64,000 nucleotides of DNA, from positions 62,001 to 126,000 of the forward strand of contig NZ_JMME01000002.1 in the NCBI RefSeq assembly GCF_000686945.1, written 5' to 3'. This DNA comes from Selenomonas sp. AE3005. Lineage in GTDB: Bacteria; Bacillota; Negativicutes; Selenomonadales; Selenomonadaceae. Below the pieces are notes generated by a model that was not told where the DNA came from, ran no database searches, and was given only the letters and a program-made list of their open reading frames with translations. Position 1 is the first letter of the stretch, and each line of letters opens with the position of its first letter. Both the position numbers and the translations under genes were made by a program. Below, piece after piece: positions 54,405-62,399 of the stretch.

Positions 54405-55571
54405 TTAGGATGTTTTCTTAGGCTCAGGCAGGAGAAAGGTAGCGGCAGCACAGCAGACTGAAATGCCGAGAATGACCAGCATGACCGCCACAATGCCGTA
54501 GCTGTCGGCGTACCAGCCCAGCGAGGGAACGATGATACCGCCAATACTGAACGACAGCCCCAGTGTGACGCCTGAGGCAAAGCCCAGGCTCTTGGCCAGG
54601 TAACTTTGCCCTAAGACCACGAACGCCGCGTAGGGCCCCTGCATGGCAAAACTCATAGGAATCAGCATGGCGTAAACGGCCCAGATATTTTGCGTAAGAA
54701 CAACGATGGCCAGACAGGGCACGAGCAGACAGCAGCCATAGCGCAAAGTGTTTACATAGCCCTGACGGTCAGCCAGCCAGCCGCCGACTAATGTGGCGGC
54801 AACGCCGGTGATGGAAATAATCGACAGTGTGGCACTGCCGACCGCGTGACTGGCACCGAGTACCTGAATACAGAACAGCGGCAGAAAACTGCTGATAGCT
54901 GTAAAGAGAGTGGAACGGAAAACGATGACGAGAAACAAACGGGAAAAGCCGTGCCAGTCGTTTTCCTGTGGTGCTGATTGGGCCTGCTGCTTGCTGGCCG
55001 GGGAGGACAAGAGGCGCTGCGATTCCCGGCGAATGGCCGGCGAGGCCAGGGCAATCATGGCGGCTGTAAAGAGGGAGGCAATGCCATAGAAAGCCGTGCC
55101 ATGCATGCCAAAGGTCGTGACCAGGAAAACGGCTAACAGTGGGCCTAAGCCAAAGCCGCCATTACCGCCAACGCTGAAAATACTCATGCCCTGTCCTTTT
55201 TTGGCGCCGGCAATGGCATTGACATTACGGGCGGCCTCGGGGTGAAAGATGGAGCTGCCAATGCCCATGAGCGTGACAGCGGCAAAGATGCCCCAGTAAT
55301 CGGTGACAAAACCGGTCAAGGCCAGGGAAAGACCGGCCATCAATACGCCGAGTACCATGAACCACTGCCGGGAGCCCTTGTCCGCCAGCCAGCCAAAGAG
55401 GGGCTGGATAATGGAAGAGAGGAAGGACGAGGCAAACATCAGACCGGCGATGGAGGTGTAGTCCATTCCATATTCACTGACGAAGAACGGCAGCAGGGCT
55501 GGCAGGGAACCGCTGTTGATATCGACGCTCAAATGGCCGGCTGACAGCATATAGAGATATTTTTTATTCAT
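54405..55571 (-). CDS. MFS efflux transporter, fosmidomycin-resistance (Fsr) type
   Basis: 388 residues, 12 predicted membrane helices. The N-terminal H-L-S-V-D and FGWLADKGSRQWFMV signature and the GSSIFHPEAARNVN segment are characteristic of the Fsr subgroup of the major facilitator superfamily. It exports drugs or metabolites by proton antiport; the natural substrate is unknown. AAAGGA precedes ATG. It lies 18 bases downstream of rqcH on the same strand, so the two may be co-transcribed. Confidence 0.88.
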   Translation of the reverse strand: MNKKYLYMLSAGHLSVDINSGSLPALLPFFVSEYGMDYTSIAGLMFASSFLSSIIQPLFGWLADKGSRQWFMVLGVLMAGLSLALTGFVTDYWGIFAAVTLMGIGSSIFHPEAARNVNAIAGAKKGQGMSIFSVGGNGGFGLGPLLAVFLVTTFGMHGTAFYGIASLFTAAMIALASPAIRRESQRLLSSPASKQQAQSAPQENDWHGFSRLFLVIVFRSTLFTAISSFLPLFCIQVLGASHAVGSATLSIISITGVAATLVGGWLADRQGYVNTLRYGCCLLVPCLAIVVLTQNIWAVYAMLIPMSFAMQGPYAAFVVLGQSYLAKSLGFASGVTLGLSFSIGGIIVPSLGWYADSYGIVAVMLVILGISVCCAAATFLLPEPKKTS

Positions 55572-55589
55572 GGGGAAGTCCTTTCAGGG

Positions 55590-57350
55590 TTACTGTGGGT
55601 CCTGCGCCAGAATCGGCGCTAATTCCTGCTCGTCAGGCGTGATGTAAAGTGTCTTTTGATTGGTAAAAATGACAAAACCCGGTTTGCTGCCGGAGGGCTT
55701 TTTTACGCAGCGGATTTCCGTGTAATCTACCGGTACTTTGGAGGAACCCTGCGCCTTGCTGAAATGCGCGGCCAGCTGGGCGGCCAGCAGAAGTGTTTCC
55801 TCGCTGATTTCCTCGCCACCGTTGCGCAGAATGACATGCGAGCCGGGAATATTCTGCGTATGAAACCAGGTGTCATTAAAACTGGCTGTTTTGCAGGTCA
55901 GTTTATCGTTTTGGTAGTTGTTTTTGCCTACGAGAATCTGCGTGCCATCGGGGGCAGTAAAGCGGAAGGGATGGGAGGGCTTGTCATTGTTTTTGCGTTT
56001 GAGCTTTTCACGCAGATAGCCGCCTTCCACCAGTTCGTTGTGAATCTCTGCGATTTCCCCGATACTGGCAGAGGCCAGCAGGGAGGCCTCGATACTTTCC
56101 AGATAAGTAATAGAGGCCTCGCATTCCTGACGTTGTACCTGTAACAGCTCCTGCGCCCGTTTCAGCTTGTCGTACTTCTTGTAGCACAGCTGCATATTCT
56201 GAATGATGGTATAACGCTGGTCGAGGGGAATGGTGATTTCCTCGCCGGTCTCACTGTATATATTAACTACGGTGATGGCGGCATCTTCATGGTCATTGTA
56301 CTGATATTGGTAAGTCATCAGATTGTCGCCGCGAATTTTATATTCCTCCGCGTTTTCGGCGGCCGCGATTTCCTCGTCTAACTTCACCAATTTGTTTTCG
56401 GCCCGGTGCAGTTCGTTCTTCACGAGCTTTTTAAACCTGTCCTTATCGGGCAGAACATAGCTGCCGGCCAAAGCGCTGGCCTTTTCCAGCATGGCACTGA
56501 TGTTCGGGAACGAGAGCGTAACAGCGTCACTTAGATAATGCAGGGGAAAGGCAGCCATGGCCAAAACTTTTTGCTGACCGTCGATGAGAATTACCGGCTG
56601 AGGTGTCTCGCCGCTGGCAGCCTCACGGATTTCGGACAGTGCGGCACTTACAGCCTGGAAGTCAACGTCCTCTAAAGCACTAAGGCGAGTGCTGGGCGCA
56701 AAACCGCCGAGAAAACAAACTTCTTTTGCTGATACCGGGCCAAAGCCCATGCAGGTGCCCAGCAGTGCCTTGTCCAGACGTTCCTCCGGTGAGTTTGCCT
56801 GAAGACGCGCCATAACCTCTGTCATAGGTACCGTAAAAAGGTCGAGCTTGTCCTGCCCCGGGGGTAGTTCGTAGGCATCGCCCGGGAGTACGGTGCGGAC
56901 ACGGCTGCTGTTGGTGCCGATTTTACGCAGGGCGTCGATGATAACGCCGTCCTGAATCAGAATGATATTGCTGTACTTGCCCATCAGCTCGAGCACCAGC
57001 GTTTTCGTGACGATTATACCGCCGGCGGCAATGCTGTCCATGTCAATGAGAATAAGACGGTCCAGCCCATGCTGGCGGATGGCAGCAATACGGCTGTTTT
57101 CCAGCTGCTTGCGCAGTACCATACAAAAGACCGGCGGCTCGGGCGGATTCTCTAAGTTTTTCGTCAGCAGATGGGCCGTGGGATTCTGGGAATTTATACT
57201 GATATGCAGCTGATGATTCTGCCCTGGCTGTCTGATGGACAAAACGATGGACTGCTTATTAGGCTGGGTTATCTTATCTATGCGCCCCCCGGCGAGAGCG
57301 TCATTCAATTCACGCACCAACGGGCGCATGGAAAAGCCGTCAAGACTCAT
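55590..57350 (-). CDS. rqcH: Rqc2/RqcH homologue, NFACT-domain ribosome quality-control protein
   Basis: 586 residues. NFACT-N (MSLDGFSMRPLVRELNDAL, then GGRIDKITQPNKQSIVL) is followed by helix-hairpin-helix and a coiled coil (about 290-440). The NFACT-R domain follows (APDGTQILVGKNNYQND, then TWFHTQNIPGSHVIL). RqcH binds 50S-peptidyl-tRNA and adds C-terminal alanine tails that mark stalled products for degradation. Older names are FbpA/YloA. ylmH at 36401 belongs to the same rescue pathway. AAGGAG precedes the start. Confidence 0.95.
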   Translation of the reverse strand: MSLDGFSMRPLVRELNDALAGGRIDKITQPNKQSIVLSIRQPGQNHQLHISINSQNPTAHLLTKNLENPPEPPVFCMVLRKQLENSRIAAIRQHGLDRLILIDMDSIAAGGIIVTKTLVLELMGKYSNIILIQDGVIIDALRKIGTNSSRVRTVLPGDAYELPPGQDKLDLFTVPMTEVMARLQANSPEERLDKALLGTCMGFGPVSAKEVCFLGGFAPSTRLSALEDVDFQAVSAALSEIREAASGETPQPVILIDGQQKVLAMAAFPLHYLSDAVTLSFPNISAMLEKASALAGSYVLPDKDRFKKLVKNELHRAENKLVKLDEEIAAAENAEEYKIRGDNLMTYQYQYNDHEDAAITVVNIYSETGEEITIPLDQRYTIIQNMQLCYKKYDKLKRAQELLQVQRQECEASITYLESIEASLLASASIGEIAEIHNELVEGGYLREKLKRKNNDKPSHPFRFTAPDGTQILVGKNNYQNDKLTCKTASFNDTWFHTQNIPGSHVILRNGGEEISEETLLLAAQLAAHFSKAQGSSKVPVDYTEIRCVKKPSGSKPGFVIFTNQKTLYITPDEQELAPILAQDPQ

Positions 57351-57407
57351 GATGTATCTCCTTAATTTCCGAATAATAGACTATCCTCAATTATACCCCA
57401 CACGGAG

Positions 57408-57455
57408 TTGACCGGTCAAATTGACATGTCAGTGATGGTCGATTCATGATATAAT
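57408..57455 (+). promoter_or_regulatory. Promoter with two tandem palindromes before the MNT-HEPN gene
   Basis: An extended -10 (TG-A-TATAAT, 57447-57455) has no good -35. Upstream lie TTGACCGGTCAA (57408-57419) and TTGACATGTCA (57421-57431), two 12-base palindromes one base apart, suitable for a dimeric repressor. Confidence 0.5.
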
Positions 57456-57490
57456 GGCAGTAAGTATAGTAAAGATAAGAGGAACGATGA

Positions 57491-58204
57491 ATGTATACTA
57501 TTGAATTTAATCATTGGCGAAAAATAATCGAGGTGATTTCTCGATATTCAGATAAAGTAGAATGGGTAAAACTGTTTGGTTCCAGGGCCAGGGGCGATGC
57601 TAAGGTGACATCGGATATTGATTTAGCCGTTTCTGCTAGCTCAGATGTGATAACAAAATTATCTTTAGCCTATGAAGAAAGCTTATTGCCTTATACTTTT
57701 GACATTATTGACTACAAGCGTCAAACAAATGATAAGTTGAGACAGGCAATAGATAATGATGGGGTATTTATTTTTAGCAGCTCAGGAGGCGAAACAATTA
57801 TGACAAGAATGAAGATAGAAATGAAACATGATGATTATCACCATGCTTTGGAACGGTTACAGTCAGCGTTAGGAAAAGAACCTGATGCTGATGATATGTA
57901 TTTGGATGCTACAATTCAGCGATTTGAGTTTTGTTTTGAGCTCGCATGGAAACTGATGAAGGTTGTGTTGGAATATGAAGGGATTACAGTCAGCAGTCCT
58001 CGTTCCAGTATCCGTGAAGGATGGAAACAGGGGATGATAGCAGATGCTGAAGGTTGGCTGGATATGCAGGAAAAGCGTAATTTATCAGCACATACCTACA
58101 ATGAGTCAACGGCTTTGGAGGTTTACCGTCTTATAAAAGAAAAGTACGCAGACCTGCTGCTGGCATGGGATGAGGAAGTTTTAAGGCGCTTGCAGGAAAT
58201 TTAA
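57491..58204 (+). CDS. Single-chain MNT nucleotidyltransferase-HEPN protein (fused toxin-antitoxin type)
   Basis: 237 residues. Residues 1-100 are a minimal nucleotidyltransferase: G30-S31-x10-D42-x-D44 and a third acid in FDIIDYK. Residues 104-237 are a HI0074-type HEPN domain with the R-x4-H RNase motif R196-N-L-S-A-H201. In most genomes these are two adjacent genes, where MNT adenylylates and silences the HEPN RNase. Here they are one frame. An internal AGGAGG (57784-57789) lies 10 bases before the in-frame ATG 57800 (M104), so free HEPN may also be made. Composition is AT-rich, and tandem palindromes precede the gene, as for an autoregulated mobile module. Confidence 0.85.
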   Translation: MYTIEFNHWRKIIEVISRYSDKVEWVKLFGSRARGDAKVTSDIDLAVSASSDVITKLSLAYEESLLPYTFDIIDYKRQTNDKLRQAIDNDGVFIFSSSGGETIMTRMKIEMKHDDYHHALERLQSALGKEPDADDMYLDATIQRFEFCFELAWKLMKVVLEYEGITVSSPRSSIREGWKQGMIADAEGWLDMQEKRNLSAHTYNESTALEVYRLIKEKYADLLLAWDEEVLRRLQEI

Positions 58205-58233
58205 GCAAATGGATAGGGATTGACTTGTCAATG

Positions 58234-58275
58234 AGGGGGCTGATATGTCATTTTGACTGTCAGCCCTTTTTGGCG
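58234..58275 (+). terminator. Terminator of the TGAC-repeat family, copy 1
   Basis: GGGCTGA (58237-58243) pairs with TCAGCCC (58260-58266), with an inner GTCA-TTT-TGAC helix, followed by TTTTT. Related elements lie at 58618, 61016 and 62360. Confidence 0.85.
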
Positions 58276-58294
58276 TTCTTATTGATGGTCAGAA

Positions 58295-58480
58295 TCATAT
58301 AGAACTGTAACGCGAAATTAATTCGTGAGGGTAGTGCAGGGGGAGTGACACACCTAAAGCACTCAGGCATTCCGCCCCACAGACCGCCGCCCAGCACAGC
58401 CGGTCACAAGTTCGCGTGTCCGTTGCTTTGGGTAGACAGCAAGCTGTCCACGTCAGCACCGACACGGGGAAATTTATTTA
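58295..58480. other. Unexplained GC-rich patch within the AT-rich island
   Basis: About 185 bases with much higher GC than their surroundings. No plus-strand gene is visible. The minus strand has an open frame of about 60 codons, rich in Cys and Leu, with no ATG or ribosome binding site. Short self-complementary pieces occur (for example GACAGC-AA-GCTGTC). It may be a structured RNA or a fragment of a lost element. Confidence 0.3.
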
Positions 58481-58604
58481 TTGCTGTTTATGCTCCATTG
58501 TGCTAAAATGAGATAAACAGAATGATATGAAAGTGCTCCATTACGGACAGCACCGAACAAAAAAGCCCCGGCAAGTGTAGGAACCTGCTTAGGGCTTTTG
58601 TTGT
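58481..58604 (+). ncRNA. Candidate small RNA with own promoter and terminator
   Basis: TTGCTG (58481-58486), 17 bases, TG-C-TAAAAT (58504-58509) is a good promoter. The transcript would start near 58516, fold GTGCT/AGCAC (58533-58553) and end at the AAAAGCCC/GGGCTTTT terminator (58561-58600), about 87 bases. A 17-codon frame within it lacks a ribosome binding site. I know no family with this sequence. Confidence 0.4.
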
Positions 58605-58617
58605 TTTCAGATAAAAA

Positions 58618-58657
58618 TGGCGGCTGACAAGTCAAAAGTTAGTCGCCTGTTTTTTCG
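58618..58657 (+). terminator. Terminator-like hairpin of the TGAC-repeat family, copy 2
   Basis: GGCG-CTGAC pairs with GTTAG-CGCC, followed by TGTTTTTTC. It lies about 18 bases after the preceding terminator. Confidence 0.6.
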
Positions 58658-58739
58658 TTTGCTGAAGGATTATACTGAATAATGTAAAATAATATAGGTG
58701 ATGATGAAGAACACTATAATAATTAGGAGGAGTATAATC

Positions 58740-59258
58740 ATGCGAACATTGATTTACATGGCTATGTTGCTAATTACATTTATGTCCGTATGTTTTGTAA
58801 GTAACGCCAGAGCAGAGGGATACCCGGATTATTTATGGGGAAATAAGAACTTTATCTTGTGTGGCGCGCACAGGGGATATGCTTGCTATGTTGATAAAAG
58901 CTCATTAGTTGTAGAAGAGTATAATCCGCCAGTGTATAAACTTGCGGTCAGAGTGGTGAATGTTCCTGATGCTGACCGGGGGAATGTAACGCCGTCTGAT
59001 ACGTATGTATGCCATATGTTCTACGATTGGAACGAACGAAAAATGTATGAGCTAGGCCACGATGGGAAATGGAGATATATTTATCCGGTAGGGCCTATGG
59101 CGAAAACTGGTCATTACTTTGTGGGTGAAATGGCTTTTTATATAGCGTATAAAATGAAATTCTATGGTGGTAGAGAGTGGTACGACGAGGAGACTGGTCG
59201 CTTGCAGTATCCTAATTGGAGCGATTCATTGTATACGTTGGTGGATAAGGCAAGATAG
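58740..59258 (+). CDS. Exported hypothetical protein, paralogue A
   Basis: 172 residues from ATG 58740 (AGGAGG upstream). The signal peptide MRTLIYMAMLLITFMSVCF is cleaved near ARA-E. The mature chain begins YPDYLWGNKNFILCGAHRG and is rich in aromatic residues. It shares this start pattern (Y-L-x-x-x-K-N-F-x-x-C-G, then a Y-x-D-x-x-S/C-x pair) with the next gene, so the two are paralogues. The family is not known to me. It acts in the periplasm or outside the cell. Codon use is AT-rich. Confidence 0.6.
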   Translation: MRTLIYMAMLLITFMSVCFVSNARAEGYPDYLWGNKNFILCGAHRGYACYVDKSSLVVEEYNPPVYKLAVRVVNVPDADRGNVTPSDTYVCHMFYDWNERKMYELGHDGKWRYIYPVGPMAKTGHYFVGEMAFYIAYKMKFYGGREWYDEETGRLQYPNWSDSLYTLVDKAR

Positions 59259-59381
59259 TAAATCCTAGCACAAAATCGGAACTGCTTGAGCGAGTAAAAA
59301 ATAGAGCAGTGCTGATTCTGCATCCGGCCACTTAGTTAAATTATGAAATGTAAAATTCATAATAAAAGGGGAGAAAATATC

Positions 59382-59912
59382 ATGCGTAAAGTAATTTCTC
59401 TAGTATTATTTGTGATAATTATTGGTATGCCTATGGTTTTTGCGAATGGAATAGCAGATGGTATAGATATTACCAATAAAAAAGAGGACATACATAATAT
59501 GTGGGGAATAGTACCTTCTTATCCGATGAAAGATAGGCGGGAACGAGATAATTATTTATATGCTGATAAAAATTTCCCAGTATGTGGTGTAGATACTGCT
59601 ACGGTATATTTTATGGATGTAAAAAGTTGTACTTACTATATTGACAATGGGGTGGCCTATTTGAGCTGTATTGTTTATGCTGGTGGCGGTGGTGCAGATA
59701 AGAATGGAAATCCTGCCAAGGTAAGTCCTAATACCTATAGATTTTCTACATATAAGACGTCTAATGGACGAGTTATTCGTTTTTTAAGTTGTGTCGTTGG
59801 TAGAACAGGGGAGAATATTTCAGCTAAAGAATATAAATATGACAATGGATTCCTTTTGGGGCTTTTTTGGAGAATTGCCGGTGTAACGGAACTCAGTAAA
59901 TACCTTGATTAA
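59382..59912 (+). CDS. Exported hypothetical protein, paralogue B
   Basis: 176 residues from ATG 59382 (AGGGGAG 8 bases upstream). The signal peptide MRKVISLVLFVIIIGMPMVF is cleaved near FAN-G. The mature part has YLYADKNFPVCGVDTATVYFMD, aligned with paralogue A, then a glycine-rich turn (YAGGGGADKNGNPAK). It has no known domain that I can name. The 120-base gap after paralogue A holds no clear terminator, so they may be co-transcribed. Confidence 0.6.
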   Translation: MRKVISLVLFVIIIGMPMVFANGIADGIDITNKKEDIHNMWGIVPSYPMKDRRERDNYLYADKNFPVCGVDTATVYFMDVKSCTYYIDNGVAYLSCIVYAGGGGADKNGNPAKVSPNTYRFSTYKTSNGRVIRFLSCVVGRTGENISAKEYKYDNGFLLGLFWRIAGVTELSKYLD

Positions 59913-60285
59913 AATGCTGCAAAAGATGCTATTGATACAGATAGTGCCTTTGAGTAAATAGGTGGCGAATCTATTCTAACTTATTGGCCAAGAGAAAATT
60001 CTTGAATATACTAGCAAAGGAATAATAATATTTGAGGCACTACCGCGTGAAAAATAAGAAGCATTAGGGAACAATGAGCAATTCCATATGCCAGATGAGC
60101 TTCCAGCGGTTTAAAGATATGTGGAATTTAGATAATGGCCTTGCTTTTGACATGTCAACTCGGTAATATAAGAACTGTAAGGAGCTTTCCCATAATAATC
60201 CCTAACTGAATACGTCTCGGAAATGACAATTTTGTTTTGGTATCTACGCAGCCATGCGTTAGATATATATTTGGGTTGTCATTCC
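59913..60285. other. Gene-free AT-rich stretch
   Basis: No supported gene. Short open pieces look like decayed coding sequence. One isolated TTGACATGTCAA palindrome lies at 60147-60158. Confidence 0.4.
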
Positions 60286-60332
60286 GCAAAAAGGCCGCAG
60301 GGTGACAATCCGGCGGCCTTTTTGCTTTTTCT
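60272..60332 (+). terminator. Terminator or attenuator in the DUF1659 leader
   Basis: AAAAAGGCCGC pairs with GCGGCCTTTTT (about 60287-60324), followed by GCTTTTT. An earlier TTGTCA (60277) can pair with TGACAA (60303), which would disrupt the terminator. It ends 20-25 bases before the DUF1659 start. Confidence 0.6.
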
Positions 60333-60350
60333 AGACAGGAGGGAAATATC

Positions 60351-60563
60351 ATGCGTATTAACGAAAAGACCACCTTGAAACTCTCTCGGGTGCTGTCCAC
60401 CAACGCCTCCGGCCATGAGGTGCTGAATTACGTGAACATCACGAGCGTGAAACCGGAAGTCGCGGACGCCGACATGCTGGCTATCGGCCAGGCTTTAGGT
60501 GATTTGCAGAGCCTGCCCCTGCACGCTGTAGGGCGCATTGACAGCAGTGACCTGGCAGAGTAA
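60351..60563 (+). CDS. DUF1659 domain protein
   Basis: 70 residues; AGGAGGG lies about 8 bases before ATG. The protein starts M-R-I-N-E-K-T-T-L and has the family segments NASGHEVLNYVNITSVKP and DMLAIGQALGDLQSLPLHAV. DUF1659 proteins are small cytosolic proteins of unknown function, usually followed by DUF2922 and YvrJ genes exactly as here. Confidence 0.8.
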   Translation: MRINEKTTLKLSRVLSTNASGHEVLNYVNITSVKPEVADADMLAIGQALGDLQSLPLHAVGRIDSSDLAE

Positions 60564-60577
60564 GGAGGAGGTAAATC

Positions 60578-60790
60578 ATGAAAACCACACTGATTATGAA
60601 TTTCAAGCTGACCAACGGCAAGGCTACGACTCTTTCTCTGACTTATCCCCGTGAGGATTTGACGGAGGCGGAAGTCAAGAAGGTAGCTGACACGATGATT
60701 GCCAAGAATTTCCTGACAATCGGTGAAAGCAGCCTGGCCTCACTCGATAAGGTCTTTGTCCGCAAGGTCGAAGAAACGAAACTTCCGTAA
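60578..60790 (+). CDS. DUF2922 domain protein
   Basis: 70 residues; AAGGAGGAGG precedes ATG. The DUF2922 pattern is clear: MNFKLTNGKATTLSLTYPRE, then EVKKVADTMIAKNFL and a final DKVFVRKVEE strand. The function is unknown. It is 14 bases after the DUF1659 gene and 61 before the YvrJ gene. Its GC content and codon use differ from the AT-rich flanking genes and look like core genome. Confidence 0.82.
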   Translation: MKTTLIMNFKLTNGKATTLSLTYPREDLTEAEVKKVADTMIAKNFLTIGESSLASLDKVFVRKVEETKLP

Positions 60791-60851
60791 GGGGCAGTTT
60801 ACTGCAGAGCCCCGGCGTAAGCTGGGGCTTTTACACTATAAGGAGCGTCAT

Positions 60852-61001
60852 ATGGAACAGATGATTTTTAACGCAGTTTGTGCTGTGGGCTTCCCTATAG
60901 TGGTGACATTATATCTGCTGACCAGCTTCAAGGAGTCCATGGATAAATTCACTGACAAGTTGGGAGAATTTATCCAGGAGTTAAATCGGTGTGAAAAGTA
61001 G
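60852..61001 (+). CDS. YvrJ family small membrane protein
   Basis: 49 residues from ATG 60852 with AAGGAG 6 bases upstream. One membrane helix (IFNAVCAVGFPIVVTLYLL) is followed by a charged helix (SFKESMDKFTDKLGEFIQEL). This is the YvrJ pattern, the third member of the DUF1659-DUF2922-YvrJ trio of Firmicutes. Role unknown. Confidence 0.85.
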   Translation: MEQMIFNAVCAVGFPIVVTLYLLTSFKESMDKFTDKLGEFIQELNRCEK

Positions 61002-61015
61002 AAGCAGCGGACGCC

Positions 61016-61046
61016 ACTGACATGTCATTTTGACTGTCAGCCCCTT
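61016..61046 (+). terminator. Terminator of the TGAC-repeat family, copy 3 (decayed)
   Basis: ACTGACA and TGTCAGC form the outer stem, with an inner GTCA/TGAC helix, but the left arm has changed and the T-tract is lost (CCCCTTGTGG). It matches the copy at 62360. Confidence 0.5.
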
Positions 61047-61052
61047 GTGGTT

Positions 61053-61410
61053 TGGCTATTGTATTGCCGTATACAGGTGTTGTGTCAGCATTACGCCGTA
61101 GGTCATATAGAAATGGTAGTAGAGCAGCAGCAGTATCAGCACGGCGAGGTTGCTGGCGGTGAAGGTCAGCAGGTAGGCTTTGAAGGAAATCACGCTGGCC
61201 ATGGAGGCGATTATGGTGCCGAGACCGCCGATAAAATTCAGTAGTAGTAGAACAATTTTTTCATGCAGGGTTGTGTCTGACTGTTGTGGCATGGTTACAT
61301 CACTTTCGGGGGGCTTAAGGTTGCTAGATAAATGGCGGCCGCTTACGAGCATAGCGGGAGCGGTGATAGCGAGATACTCTAGGGGGCGTAGTTAGAATTG
61401 ATGAACAAAT
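61053..61410 (-). pseudogene. Internally deleted duplicate of the 62400-63551 transporter gene
   Basis: On the minus strand it repeats the transporter's last ~70 codons (GGLGTIIASMASVISFKAYL, then LTFTASNLAVLILLLLYYH and LTQHLYTAI), a short central piece (DVTMPQQ) and, at 61320-61410, part of the upstream helix region. Large internal segments are missing. The preceding terminator repeat is duplicated too. A frame remains open for 98 codons, but the product lacks most membrane helices. Confidence 0.85.
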
Positions 61411-61552
61411 AATCTATTGTATGAAATAGAAGATGGGACTATGAAATAAAAAATGTGCCACAGTCATTGTTATTAAGAGCTTGTCTTGCTTATTAGTTGT
61501 GTTGGTGATAAAATCGTAATAAAGAATCAGTTGTGTGAGGAAGGTGAGATGA

Positions 61553-61795
61553 ATGGCTAATAAAGTAAAACAAATAGGTAAAATGTCTGTTAAAATTATT
61601 TCTAATAGTGATTTAACTCTTCATGATGGGCTTATAAGCACCAACGATGCTGAAATGGATAAGCGTGCTGTGGCTGCTGTGCGTTCTGCCATTCATAAAG
61701 CCCAAATATGTAATAAACCTATAGCTCGTTATGATATTAAGACTCAGAAAGCTTTTTTAGAATATGCTGACGGGAGCATACAATATGTCAATTAG
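61553..61795 (+). CDS. Putative antitoxin partner of the zeta-type toxin
   Basis: 80 residues; AAGGTGAG precedes ATG. The protein is basic at the start (MANKVKQIGKMSVKII), helical in the middle (DAEMDKRAVAAVRSAIHKA) and ends in a short strand pair (KAFLEYADGSIQYVN). I recognise no family by name. It overlaps the P-loop zeta-like gene by 11 bases, the usual antitoxin-first order. The antitoxin role rests on this context alone. A longer spacer with a possible promoter lies upstream (61411-61552). Confidence 0.6.
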   Translation: MANKVKQIGKMSVKIISNSDLTLHDGLISTNDAEMDKRAVAAVRSAIHKAQICNKPIARYDIKTQKAFLEYADGSIQYVN

Positions 61796-62339
61796 GAAAC
61801 CGATGATATTGGTAATAGCTGGACCTAATGGTTCAGGAAAAAGCACTTTTACACAATATTTTGAAAAAATCGGGGAATATACCAATGCGGATGATGTTGT
61901 AGCAGCTACGGGGATGGATAATGGAGAAGCTGCCCGTTTGGTTGACCAAAAAAGATATGATGCTATTGCCGCTAGAAGGGATTTTACCTTTGAAACGGTG
62001 TTGTCATCAGAATATAAATTGAATATATTGAGAAAAGCTAAAGCTGAAGGATATTTTATAAAATGTATTTTTGTGTTGACAGTAAACCCTTATATCAATG
62101 TTGCAAGAGTAAAGACTAGAGTGGCTCAAGGCGGACATGATGTCGAGAAAGACAAGATTGTGACAAGATATAAGAAGTCTTTGGCTAATATAAAAAAGTT
62201 ATTGGAAATATGTGACATCATGCATGTTTATGATAATACCGAAGAGCCTTGCAGAATAATTAGGAAGCATAAGGATGATGTTTCGATATTTGCTAATGCT
62301 TTATGGAGCGAAGATCAGATATTAGACTTAATGGAATAA
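61785..62339 (+). CDS. Zeta-toxin family P-loop kinase
   Basis: 184 residues from ATG 61785 (GGGAG upstream, inside the previous gene). Walker A is A-G-P-N-G-S-G-K-S-T at residues 12-21, followed by a YTNADDVVAA segment and FTFETVLSS, as in zeta/AAA-type kinases. A typical zeta toxin phosphorylates UDP-GlcNAc and blocks wall synthesis; some relatives act on other targets, and short ones like this are common on chromosomes. It is coupled to the 80-residue partner. Codon use is AT-rich. Confidence 0.8.
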   Translation: MSIRKPMILVIAGPNGSGKSTFTQYFEKIGEYTNADDVVAATGMDNGEAARLVDQKRYDAIAARRDFTFETVLSSEYKLNILRKAKAEGYFIKCIFVLTVNPYINVARVKTRVAQGGHDVEKDKIVTRYKKSLANIKKLLEICDIMHVYDNTEEPCRIIRKHKDDVSIFANALWSEDQILDLME

Positions 62340-62357
62340 AGTAGATAGGGAAAACGA

Positions 62358-62397
62358 AGGGCTGACATGTCAATTTGACTGTCAGCCACTTTTTGTT
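62358..62397. terminator. Terminator of the TGAC-repeat family, copy 4
   Basis: GGCTGACA pairs with TGTCAGCC, with an inner GTCAA/TTGAC element, followed by ACTTTTTG. It serves the zeta toxin gene and possibly the convergent transporter. Confidence 0.8.
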
Positions 62398-62399
62398 TG

